A DNA stretch of 9,595 nt from DUQU01 sp964481475 (GTDB lineage: Bacteria > Bacillota_I > Bacilli_A > Acholeplasmatales > UBA5453), in NCBI GenBank assembly GCA_964481475.1, contig CAYZTG010000027.1, positions 1-9,595 on the forward strand, in the 5' to 3' direction. Below are positions 1-6,153 of the stretch, one piece after another. Under the pieces are notes generated by a model. That model saw nothing but the letters and a program-made list of their open reading frames with translations, ran no database searches and was not told the origin of the DNA. Within the stretch, counting starts at the first letter, position 1; each line of letters begins with the position of its first letter. The position numbers and the translations under genes are program-made.

Positions 1-2956
1 CTTCATTATTAGCAATAACGTGGTCAATACCACCATAACCAATATCATAAGCCCAACCGTCTCCACCAAAGATCCATTGACTTGTTTTTACTAAGTAACC
101 TTTTAATGATAATAATTCTTTTGCAAATGGTTTATCAACTTTATTGAGTTCAGCAATTATTTTAGGTTCAAGTTCTAATGTTTTCTCGCCGTTATATCTA
201 TTTTCTAACCATTCATTAGTTAACTCTTTTAGCTCACTACTCATTTCATTTTGATGGTTACTCATAATTGTTTGAATTCTATCTCTAGCAGTTTCTTTAG
301 CAATTCTCATTCCAAAACCAAATTCAGCGTTATCTTCAAATAATGAGTTTGCCCAAGCTGGACCTCTGCCATTATCTAATTTTGTATAAGGTGTTGATGG
401 GAATGAAGCTCCATAAATGGATGTACAACCAGTAGCGTTAGCAATAATCATTCTATCTCCAAATAACTGCGTAACTGCTTTAATATATGGTGTTTCTCCA
501 CAACCCGCACATGCTCCACTAAACTCAAATAATGGTTTGTTGAAGTTAAGATTTTTAACATTGTTTGTACCAATGTTTTTATATGTTACTTCATTAAAGA
601 AATAATCAGCTGTTTGTTGTGAGTCTTTTGCTAATTCTCCACCAATTGGTACCATCTTAAGTGCTTTAGTAGGCGCTGGACAAACGTCCACACAAACTCC
701 ACATTCTGTACAATCAAGAGTTGAAACTTGAATTGTATATTGGTATTGTGTTAAATCTTTTCCTTTACCAGGAATCATTTTAGCCCCTTCTGGAGCGTTT
801 GCTACTTCTTGCTCATCTGCTAGGAAAGCTCTAATTACTGCGTGAGGACAAGCAAAGACACATTGATTACATTGGATACAATTATCGTCTATCCATTCTG
901 GAACGAAGTTTGCAATGCCACGTTTTTCATAAGCTGCAGTTCCATGTTCCATATGACCATCTTCATAACCAATAAAAGCACTTACTGGAAGAGAGTCTCC
1001 TTCTAATTTATTAACAATATTAGCAATGTTTCTAACAAAGTCTGTTCCTTTTTCATTAACTACAACTTCTTCATCTATTAAGTTAGCCCATTCAGGTTTA
1101 ACCGGGAATTCAACTAAATTTTCGCCCCCTGCATCAATTGCATCAAAGTTTAACTTAATTACTGCTTCTCCAGCTCTACTATAAGATTCTTTTGCATATT
1201 CTTTCATTAATCTTACTGTTTCAGAATAAGGTAACAATTGTTCATTAATTTTAAAGAATGCACTTTGCATTATTGTATTTATTCTTCTACCTAAGCCAAT
1301 TTCATAAGCTAAATCCATTGCATTAATTACATACAGTTTAACTTCTTTTTCAGCTAATTGGCGTTTAAATTTATTTGGTAAAAACTCTTCTAATTCACTA
1401 ATCGGTGTTTGGGTATTTAGTAAGAATTTACCACCTTTTCTAATTCCTTTTAAAGTATCTAACTTTGTTAAATAAATATCATTCGCACAACTAATAAAGT
1501 GTGGGTTATTAACTAAGTAAGTTGCTTGAATTGGATTTGGTGAAAATCTCACATGTAATCTTGTTGTACTACCTGCTTTTTTAGAATCATAAGATGCGTA
1601 AGCTTGTGAATATAGTTTAGTATTATCGCCAATAATTTTTACGATATTTTTGCTCGCTCCAACTGTTCCATCTCCACCTAAACCATAGAACATAATTTCA
1701 GTTAATGAGTCTTTAGTAACATCAATTTGTTCGCTCATATCAAGTGATGTGTGACTAACATCATCATTAATACCAACTGTGAAGTTATCTTTTTGTTCTC
1801 CGCGTAAATTCTTATAAACCGCATTAATCATTGATGGAGTAGTATCTTTAGATGATAATCCATAAATACCACCAATAATTGTAGGTTGTTTTTCTTCTGT
1901 ATAATAAATTGCTTTAACGTCTAAGTATAATGGTTCTCCATATGAACCAGGTTCAATAGTTCTGTCTAGTACACTAATTCTTTCAACTGTTTTAGGCATT
2001 ACATTAAAGAAATATTTCTTAGCAAAAGGTCGATATAGATGAACTCCTAAAATTCCCACTTTATGTCCTCTCGCATTTAAATAATCAATAGTTTCTTTAG
2101 CAGTTTCAATAACTGAACCCATTGCAACAATTACGTCAGTTGCATTTTCATCCCCATAGTAAACAAATGGAGCATAATTTCTACCAGTTACTTTTGAAAT
2201 TTCTTGCATGTAGTCATTAACTACGTCAGGAACTTGTTCATATTTACTCGCATGTAACATTCTTGTTTGAAAATAAACGTCATCATTTTGAGCAGTACCT
2301 CTAGTAATAGGGTTACCTGGGTTTAAAGATCCATCTCTAAACTTTTGAATAGCTTCTCTATCTATTAAACGATCAAAAACCTCATAGTCCATTACTTCAA
2401 TAGTATTAACTTCATGTGAAGTTCTAAAACCATCAAAGAAATGAAGGAATGGTACTGATGTCTTAATCGCACTTAAATGCGCAACACCCGCTAAATCCAT
2501 AACTTCTTGTACTGAGTTACTTGCAAGTAAAGCAAATCCTGTTTGTCTCGCTGCCATTACATCTTGGTGGTCTCCAAAAATTGATAATGCTTGAGAAGCA
2601 ATCGAACGCGCTGCCACGTGAATAACTCCTGGTAATAATTGACCAGCAATTTTATACATATTAGGTAATTTTAACAATAAACCTTGGCTTGCAGTAAATG
2701 TTGTTGTCAATAATCCCGCTTGTAAAGATCCATGAACTGTTCCAATAGCTCCTGCTTCTGATTGCATTTCTACAACTTTAACAGGCATGCCAAACAAGTT
2801 CTTCATACCTTGTGCTGCCCAAGCATCAACATGCTGTGGGATTGGTGATGAAGGTGTGATTGGGTAAATACCTGCTACCTCAGTAAATGCGTAAGATGCA
2901 TAGGCGCAAGCTTCAGCTCCATCCATGGACTTAATAATTTTTTTATTTTCTGCCAT
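1..2956 (-). CDS. nifJ: Pyruvate:ferredoxin (flavodoxin) oxidoreductase, 3' end beyond window
   Basis: Oxidatively decarboxylates pyruvate with CoA to acetyl-CoA and CO2, passing electrons to ferredoxin or flavodoxin in the cytoplasm of anaerobes. The frame is open for 985 complete codons to the window edge; single-chain PFORs are about 1170-1200 residues, so roughly 190 C-terminal residues lie outside. Visible landmarks in order: N-terminal YPITPSSP (31-38) and EMQSEAGA (63-70) of the pyrimidine-binding domain; two ferredoxin-type 4Fe-4S motifs, CIQCNQC...CP (Cys693, 696, 699, 703) and CTECGVC...CP (Cys749, 752, 755, 759); GACAGCGE with proximal-cluster Cys816 and Cys819; and the thiamine-diphosphate GDGWAYDIG motif starting at 965. 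The fourth proximal-cluster Cys is expected in the missing part. The ATG at 2956 has a perfect AAGGAGGA ribosome site (2961-2968) four bases upstream. It has its own promoter and is probably monocistronic. Identification is firm. Confidence 0.97.
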   Translation of the reverse strand, partial: MAENKKIIKSMDGAEACAYASYAFTEVAGIYPITPSSPIPQHVDAWAAQGMKNLFGMPVKVVEMQSEAGAIGTVHGSLQAGLLTTTFTASQGLLLKLPNMYKIAGQLLPGVIHVAARSIASQALSIFGDHQDVMAARQTGFALLASNSVQEVMDLAGVAHLSAIKTSVPFLHFFDGFRTSHEVNTIEVMDYEVFDRLIDREAIQKFRDGSLNPGNPITRGTAQNDDVYFQTRMLHASKYEQVPDVVNDYMQEISKVTGRNYAPFVYYGDENATDVIVAMGSVIETAKETIDYLNARGHKVGILGVHLYRPFAKKYFFNVMPKTVERISVLDRTIEPGSYGEPLYLDVKAIYYTEEKQPTIIGGIYGLSSKDTTPSMINAVYKNLRGEQKDNFTVGINDDVSHTSLDMSEQIDVTKDSLTEIMFYGLGGDGTVGASKNIVKIIGDNTKLYSQAYASYDSKKAGSTTRLHVRFSPNPIQATYLVNNPHFISCANDIYLTKLDTLKGIRKGGKFLLNTQTPISELEEFLPNKFKRQLAEKEVKLYVINAMDLAYEIGLGRRINTIMQSAFFKINEQLLPYSETVRLMKEYAKESYSRAGEAVIKLNFDAIDAGGENLVEFPVKPEWANLIDEEVVVNEKGTDFVRNIANIVNKLEGDSLPVSAFIGYEDGHMEHGTAAYEKRGIANFVPEWIDDNCIQCNQCVFACPHAVIRAFLADEQEVANAPEGAKMIPGKGKDLTQYQYTIQVSTLDCTECGVCVDVCPAPTKALKMVPIGGELAKDSQQTADYFFNEVTYKNIGTNNVKNLNFNKPLFEFSGACAGCGETPYIKAVTQLFGDRMIIANATGCTSIYGASFPSTPYTKLDNGRGPAWANSLFEDNAEFGFGMRIAKETARDRIQTIMSNHQNEMSSELKELTNEWLENRYNGEKTLELEPKIIAELNKVDKPFAKELLSLKGYLVKTSQWIFGGDGWAYDIGYGGIDHVIANNE

Positions 2957-2998
2957 AATTTCCTCCTTAAGTTTTACGATATGACTTATCCACTACAT

Positions 2999-3027
2999 AT
3001 TATACTTTAAAGAGGCCTATTAATCAA
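2999..3027 (-). promoter_or_regulatory. Sigma-A-type promoter of the PFOR gene
   Basis: On the minus strand a perfect -10 TATAAT (2999-3004) lies 17 bases from a -35 TTGATT (3022-3027). Transcription would start near 2992, giving a leader of about 36 nt that contains the strong ribosome site. A cre-like palindrome sits just upstream of the -35 box. Confidence 0.75.
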
Positions 3028-3034
3028 TATCAGT

Positions 3035-3044
3035 TAAGCGCTTA
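3035..3044. promoter_or_regulatory. Perfect 10-bp palindrome, cre-like, upstream of the PFOR promoter
   Basis: TAAGCGCTTA is a perfect palindrome centred about 47 bp upstream of the predicted PFOR start. Its core matches the centre of CcpA catabolite-response elements (TGTAAGCGCTTACA-like), but the outer positions deviate: about three mismatches to the B. subtilis consensus in either orientation. A position upstream of the -35 is that of CcpA-activated genes such as ackA. The CcpA assignment is inference, and no ccpA gene is visible here. Confidence 0.35.
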
Positions 3045-3074
3045 CGAGCAAATTACTTGCAATTTGTAAATTAT

Positions 3075-3533
3075 CTATTTAAGTAAAAAATTATATACAT
3101 CTTCAGCATTAGTTTTAGCCTTAGCTGGCTTCCATATATATTCCAAAATTCCATTTTCATCAATTAAAAAACTTGATCTAATAATTCCCATTTTTGTAAT
3201 ACCAAAAGTAGTCTTTTCATCATATGCACCAAAATAACTTGAAACAGAAAAGTCTTCGTCCGATAATAGAGTAAAAGGCAAACTATACTTATTACTAAAC
3301 TTTTGGTGTGAAAAACTATCATCTCCACTAATACCATAAATAACAACATTTAAGCCTCTTAGTTGCTCATAATAATCTCTAAATGAGCAAGCTTGAGCGG
3401 TACACCCTGGAGTATTATCTTTAGGATAAAAATAGACTAACACTTTTTTACCTAAGTGCTCTGTAAGAGTATGTTTTTTACCCTCATAATCAAACAATTG
3501 AAAATCTTTAATTTTCTCACCAATTTTAATCAT
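3075..3533 (-). CDS. bcp: Bcp/PrxQ-type thioredoxin-dependent thiol peroxidase
   Basis: A cytoplasmic peroxiredoxin that reduces hydrogen peroxide and organic hydroperoxides at the expense of thioredoxin. The 152-residue length is normal for the family. The AhpC/TSA fold is recognisable: FYPKDNTPGCTAQAC carries the peroxidatic Cys44, with a second Cys49 five residues later in the place of the resolving Cys of E. coli-type Bcp, so this looks like an atypical 2-Cys enzyme. Arg119, in the segment before the FLIDENG strand, is in the position of the conserved active-site arginine. The start codon overlaps the stop of the upstream GGDEF-like gene (ATGA, 3530-3533), so translation is probably coupled and the two share a transcript. 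No clear terminator follows; a short inverted repeat (CAAATT/AATTTG, 3049-3066) without a U-tract is all I see. Family assignment is firm. Confidence 0.95.
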   Translation of the reverse strand: MIKIGEKIKDFQLFDYEGKKHTLTEHLGKKVLVYFYPKDNTPGCTAQACSFRDYYEQLRGLNVVIYGISGDDSFSHQKFSNKYSLPFTLLSDEDFSVSSYFGAYDEKTTFGITKMGIIRSSFLIDENGILEYIWKPAKAKTNAEDVYNFLLK

Positions 3534-4084
3534 AATTTTGCCCCTCTTTTTGCTTCACTTAATAAAGACTCCAAAGAATCATTATTCGTGTAAAAAGCCA
3601 TTCCTACTTTATATTTTAGATTAAAGTTCTTATCATTCAACTCTTTTTTAATAATTTTAAACATTTCATTCATCATTATTTCATGCATATTAATAACTAT
3701 AACGGCTATTCCATCAACATAACCCATTGGGTCTATTGCAAATTTAGTTTTTAAGTATTTTCCAAACTCTTCAATGATTTTATCCTCATAGTTTTCTAAA
3801 AAACTAAAATGAACTAAACAAAACGCCTTAATTTTATCCTCTTCTTTAGTCTTTCTAACCTTTTCAAATTCTTTTTCTAAATTATCTCTTGTTAGTAATT
3901 GGTATCGCTTATCCAATTTTTTTTGATATTTTTTATCAATCAAAACTCTGGAAACCAACATAATACCTATAACAAAAACCAATGTTGCTGAAGCATAAAA
4001 AAACATTGTTTGTTCTAGTATGACAAAAACGATTGCCAAAACACTAAATATCCCTAACATTAATAATAAATTTGCTTTTCTCAT
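3530..4084 (-). CDS. Membrane-anchored protein with a degenerate GGDEF-like domain
   Basis: I infer 184 residues from the ATG at 4084, which has a good ribosome site (AGAGGTGAT, 4088-4096). The open frame reaches an ATG at 4159, but that one has no good ribosome site and the extra 25 residues look non-coding. Two membrane helices (about residues 5-23 and 27-49) are followed by a Lys/Glu-rich linker (about 50-85) and a cytoplasmic domain of about 100 residues. That domain has the layout of the end of a GGDEF domain: a YVDGIAVIV strand (122-130) in the place of GGDEFAVLL, then a helix, then a VGMAFY strand (160-165) and a terminal SLESLLSEAKRGAKL helix. The catalytic GG(D/E)EF residues are not conserved, so it is unlikely to make cyclic di-GMP; it may bind a nucleotide or act as a scaffold. 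It overlaps the peroxidase start by 4 nt. The fold call is inference from pattern; the membrane topology is clear. Confidence 0.55.
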   Translation of the reverse strand: MRKANLLLMLGIFSVLAIVFVILEQTMFFYASATLVFVIGIMLVSRVLIDKKYQKKLDKRYQLLTRDNLEKEFEKVRKTKEEDKIKAFCLVHFSFLENYEDKIIEEFGKYLKTKFAIDPMGYVDGIAVIVINMHEIMMNEMFKIIKKELNDKNFNLKYKVGMAFYTNNDSLESLLSEAKRGAKL

Positions 4085-4099
4085 ATAATCACCTCTTTT

Positions 4100-4108
4100 A
4101 GTATAACA
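4100..4108 (-). promoter_or_regulatory. Extended -10 promoter of the GGDEF-like/bcp operon
   Basis: TGTTATACT on the minus strand matches an extended -10 (TG-N-TATAAT). No convincing -35 is seen at 16-18 bp. It lies so close to the ribosome site at 4088-4096 that the leader would be only about 9-12 nt. An alternative -10, TATAAA at 4170-4175 on the minus strand, would give a longer leader. Confidence 0.4.
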
Positions 4109-4160
4109 TACTAAAGCAAAATTACTTTTCTTTTGTAAACCGGTTTCATAAGAAAACATC

Positions 4161-4187
4161 TTTACATATTTTATAGTGTGTTAGAAT
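4161..4187 (+). promoter_or_regulatory. Promoter of the SAM riboswitch / met transcript
   Basis: TTTACA (4161-4166) and TAGAAT (4182-4187), the latter preceded by TG-N (4179-4181) as an extended -10. The spacing of 15 bp is short, which the extended -10 could offset. Transcription would begin near 4194, about 9 nt before the first aptamer helix. The neighbouring minus-strand operon is transcribed divergently. Confidence 0.45.
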
Positions 4188-4202
4188 TAATCTAATTAAA
4201 TA

Positions 4203-4284
4203 ACTATCAAGAGGACGGGAGAGATATAGCTCTGAGAACGTCTACCAACCGGGTTTACAAGGTGGTAAAGCTATAACCGATGGT
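4203..4284 (+). promoter_or_regulatory. SAM-I-type (S-box clan) riboswitch aptamer, apparently without P4
   Basis: Senses S-adenosylmethionine and controls methionine uptake genes downstream. Elements seen: P1 ACTATC/GATGGT (4203-4208 with 4279-4284, one G-U); the S-box start ATCAAGAG; P2a GACG/CGTC (4214-4217, 4239-4242); a kink-turn made of GA (4219-4220) opposite TGA-GA (4233-4237); P2b GAG/CTC (4221-4223, 4230-4232). The loop base TATAG (4225-4229) can pair with CTATA (4271-4275) as the clan's pseudoknot. P3 is ACC-A-ACC with GGT-GGT (4244-4250, 4261-4266), the same pattern as the GGCAACC...GGUGCC helix of SAM-I. After the pseudoknot strand the RNA goes almost directly into the 3' strand of P1, leaving no room for P4. 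SAM-I/IV and SAM-IV are the alternatives within the clan. The metN/metQ remnants downstream independently support the SAM call. Confidence 0.75.
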
Positions 4285-4303
4285 ATATAAATCATTATCT
4301 TTT

Positions 4304-4331
4304 AAATCTATCTCTCACGATAGATTTTTTT
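4304..4331 (+). terminator. Riboswitch expression-platform terminator
   Basis: AAATCTATC (4304-4312), loop TCTCAC, GATAGATTT (4319-4327): a perfect 9-bp stem running into a T-tract to 4331. The 5' arm repeats the P1 5' strand (CTATC), so the P1 3' strand GATGG (4279-4283) can pair with it as an antiterminator, the usual S-box logic. A second option is GAGAGATA (4219-4226, in P2b and its loop) with TATCTCTC (4309-4316), 8 bp. SAM binding would therefore favour termination. Confidence 0.85.
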
Positions 4332-4348
4332 AATTATAAGGAAGATTT

Positions 4349-5108
4349 ATGATTAGATTTTAAAATGTTTCTAAAGATTATTATAAAAAGAAAGAGAGCG
4401 TTGCTGTTTTAATGGATATTAATTTGACAATTAATAAGGGTGAAATTATTGGAATTGTTGGTCATTCTGGTGCGGGGAAAAGTACGTTACTTAGAATTAT
4501 TAACGGTTTGATTGTTCCTACTAGCGGGAGTGTTTATTTGGATAATTCGTCAATACTAAAAAAAGGCAAATAATTTAAACCAAATACGTCACCAAATCGG
4601 AATGATTTTTCAACATTTTAATTTAATTAACTCTTATTCTGTTTATAAAAATATTTCCCTAAATTTAAAAATTAGCAATTATCCAAAGGAATAGCATTTC
4701 GAAAGAATATTAGAAGTGTTAGATCTAGTAGGTTTGAAAGATAAAAAGGATAGCTATCCGTGTTCTTTGTCAGGTGGAGAAAAGCAAAGAGTAGGAATTG
4801 CAAGAGCAATTGCAAATAACCCTAAATACTTGCTGTGCGATGAAATCACATCATCTCTAGATCCAAACACAAGTAAAGAAATCATTAATTTACTTCTAGA
4901 TATTCATAACAAAACAAATATCACAATTGTCTTTATTAGTCACCAAATAGAAGTAATTAAGGATTTAGTTGATAGAGTAATCGTTTTAAACAAAGGGGAG
5001 ATTGTCGAAGACAACACTACTAAAAACATCTTTACCAAACCTAAAAATAACGCAACTAAATCACTCATTGAAAATATTATATATGTTCCAAAGTTCATTA
5101 AACTTTGA
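4349..5108 (+). pseudogene. metN: Decayed metN: methionine ABC transporter ATPase
   Basis: MetN powers D/L-methionine import with the permease MetI and lipoprotein MetQ. The ATG at 4349 has a ribosome site (AAGGAAG, 4338-4344), but codon 5 is TAA (4361-4363). The ATPase then continues: Walker A GHSGAGKST (about 4460-4486) and VPTSGSVYLD. A frameshift near 4565-4573 moves the reading frame by one base; the new frame gives the Q-loop region GMIFQHFNLI, then an in-frame TAG at 4692-4694. The rest is intact: signature LSGGEKQRVGIARA, Walker B YLLCDEITSSLDP, H-loop ISHQ, KGEIVED. Homology ends around TKSLIENII, about where the ATPase domain ends; the NIL regulatory domain of about 90 residues is missing and the frame stops at TGA (5106-5108). 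A GTG at 4716 opens a 130-residue fragment, but without Walker A it cannot be a working ATPase. MetN rather than a generic ATPase is supported by the adjoining metQ remnant and the SAM riboswitch. Confidence 0.9.
5089..5107. repeat. 7-bp inverted repeat at the metN-metQ deletion junction
   Basis: CAAAGTT (5089-5095), spacer CATTA, AACTTTG (5101-5107): a perfect 7-bp hairpin exactly where MetN homology stops and MetQ homology starts. There is no T-tract, so it is not an obvious terminator. It could have helped the deletion form, or be a product of it, or be chance in AT-rich DNA. Confidence 0.5.
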
Positions 5109-5427
5109 TAAAGTCATTACTAACAACCCGAAAAATCTTATTTTTAGGAAAGATGCCTCTCCAGATTTTTTAATCGCAGCTTATAATAGTAACGAAGCAG
5201 ATCTATATGTCATTAATTCGAATTATGCACTTGAAGGTAATTTAAACCCTTTAAATGACTCTATTTTTATCGAGCAAACTGAAAATAATCCTTACGTTAA
5301 CATTTTAGCAACTAGAGAAGAACTCTTAAAAAGCCCCAAATTAATAGCTCTAATTGAGGCTTTACGTAGCGAACATATTAAAAACTTTATTAATACCAAA
5401 TACAAGGGAAGTGTAATCAACGCCTAG
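5101..5427 (+). pseudogene. metQ: C-terminal remnant of metQ, methionine-binding lipoprotein
   Basis: MetQ is the substrate-binding lipoprotein of the MetNIQ importer. In the frame +1 to the metN remnant, about 108 residues match the last third of the NlpA/MetQ family: NPKNLIF, then YVINSNYALEG, NPYVNILATREE, and the terminal FINTKYKGSVINA. The N-terminal two thirds, including the signal peptide and lipobox Cys, are absent, as are all of metI and the C-terminal part of metN. The simplest explanation is one deletion of roughly 1.4 kb (estimated from usual family lengths) joining metN to metQ at about 5085-5110. The product cannot be exported or bind methionine as it stands. The stop TAG (5425-5427) lies in a CTAG shared with the stop of the convergent glycosylase gene. 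Confidence 0.88.
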
Positions 5428-6029
5428 TTTTCACTTGCCAATTTCCATATATATAAAGAAGCTATACTTGCATACGGAGTAAAGCTTTTTTTTATTTCTA
5501 AAAATTCTTCCTTGCTAAGTTGTTCTTTATTATACAACCTTTTTAACCCTCTAATAATTCCTAAATCAAGGTAACTCATCACATTTTCTCTGCCCAAAGT
5601 AAACAAAAGTAACATTTCTGCTGTCCAAACACCAATGCCTGGTAGCTTAATAAGTTCTTTAATAACCTCATCATCTTCTAAATGTCTTAAATCATCAAAA
5701 ACAAGGTCCCCATTTAATACTCTATTAGCAATCTCTTTAATATAAGTAGCTTTTCTTAAAGACAAACCAACACTTCTTAAAACTTCACTTGAAACATCAT
5801 TAACAACTTTAGGGGTTATATCATCCAAATATTTAATTAATCTTGCTTTTATTGTGTTTGCAGCCTTAGTAGATATTTGTTGACTAATGATGTTATACAC
5901 TAAAGCTTTAAAAATATCAGTTTCTACTTCCCTTTCAATCACTCCATATTTTTCAATAAGTTTTTTTAACTCTTTATCACGTTTTTTCAAGTAGGTAAGT
6001 TGTTCTTTCGTTATTTTATAGTACGCCAT
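5424..6029 (-). CDS. AlkA-like DNA-3-methyladenine glycosylase (HhH-GPD family)
   Basis: Removes alkylated bases such as 3-methyladenine from DNA, the first step of base-excision repair. The 201 residues form the compact HhH-GPD core without the N-terminal TBP-like domain of E. coli AlkA. NIISQQIS (46-53) is the conserved helix of the family. The helix-hairpin-helix reads LPGIGVWTA (129-137). The following SYLDLGIIRGL has Asp155 in the position of the catalytic aspartate. The four Cys of the Nth/MutY iron-sulfur cluster are absent, as expected for the AlkA branch. The start ATG has an AGTGGTGAT ribosome site. The gene is alone on its strand, divergent from hsp20 and convergent with the metQ remnant, with no terminator of its own that I can see. 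Substrate range cannot be read from sequence; other HhH-GPD glycosylases are the alternative. Confidence 0.88.
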   Translation of the reverse strand: MAYYKITKEQLTYLKKRDKELKKLIEKYGVIEREVETDIFKALVYNIISQQISTKAANTIKARLIKYLDDITPKVVNDVSSEVLRSVGLSLRKATYIKEIANRVLNGDLVFDDLRHLEDDEVIKELIKLPGIGVWTAEMLLLFTLGRENVMSYLDLGIIRGLKRLYNKEQLSKEEFLEIKKSFTPYASIASLYIWKLASEN

Positions 6030-6044
6030 AATATCACCACTTCT

Positions 6045-6053
6045 ATTTTATCA
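6045..6053 (-). promoter_or_regulatory. Extended -10 promoter of the glycosylase gene
   Basis: TGATAAAAT on the minus strand fits an extended -10 with no evident -35. It lies immediately before the ribosome site, so the leader would be only about 10-12 nt. Confidence 0.4.
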
Positions 6054-6082
6054 CAAAAATATTTTGATTAATTATTCATTAT

Positions 6083-6109
6083 TTGGCACTTATCAATTGA
6101 CAGTGCTAA
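6083..6109. promoter_or_regulatory. CIRCE operator (HrcA site) of hsp20
   Basis: Arms TTGGCACTT (6083-6091) and CAGTGCTAA (6101-6109) separated by exactly 9 bases. The CIRCE consensus is TTAGCACTC-N9-GAGTGCTAA; there are two deviations in the left arm and one in the right. The element overlaps the -35 box and the start of the spacer of the hsp20 promoter, so HrcA binding would block RNA polymerase and heat or misfolding stress would release it. The hrcA gene is not in this window. Confidence 0.9.
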
Positions 6110-6125
6110 TTATCGGTGATATAAT
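6097..6125 (+). promoter_or_regulatory. Consensus sigma-A promoter of hsp20
   Basis: TTGACA (6097-6102), 17-bp spacer, TATAAT (6120-6125): a perfect match to the housekeeping consensus. Start expected near 6132, about 22 nt before the ATG. A strong promoter held down by CIRCE is the classical class I heat-shock arrangement. Confidence 0.9.
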
Positions 6126-6153
6126 ATAGTCATAAAGGAAAGGAGTGGGTATT

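Noticed and set aside
417..605. 62-codon plus-strand open frame
   Set aside because: It is antisense inside the PFOR gene, which is strongly conserved through this stretch.
3049..3066. Terminator or Rex operator between bcp and PFOR
   Set aside because: The CAAATT/AATTTG repeat is short, AT-only in its pairs apart from one, lacks a T-tract, and does not match the Rex consensus TTGTGA-N6-TCACAA.
3164..3349. 61-codon minus-strand open frame inside bcp
   Set aside because: Out-of-frame shadow of the peroxidase, covering its conserved C-terminal half.
4085..4159. Longer N-terminus for the GGDEF-like protein, starting at an ATG at 4159
   Set aside because: That ATG has no convincing ribosome site, the added 25 residues are not signal- or domain-like, and they span the promoter region; the ATG at 4084 has a strong site.
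4203..4284. Purine, THF or TPP riboswitch
   Set aside because: Short resemblances (CTACC, CTGAGA) do not extend to the conserved cores of these classes, whereas the SAM-I helices, kink-turn, pseudoknot and downstream met genes all agree.
6145..6153. GTG start for Hsp20 three codons upstream
   Set aside because: It overlaps the AAAGGAG ribosome site that is correctly spaced for the ATG at 6154.
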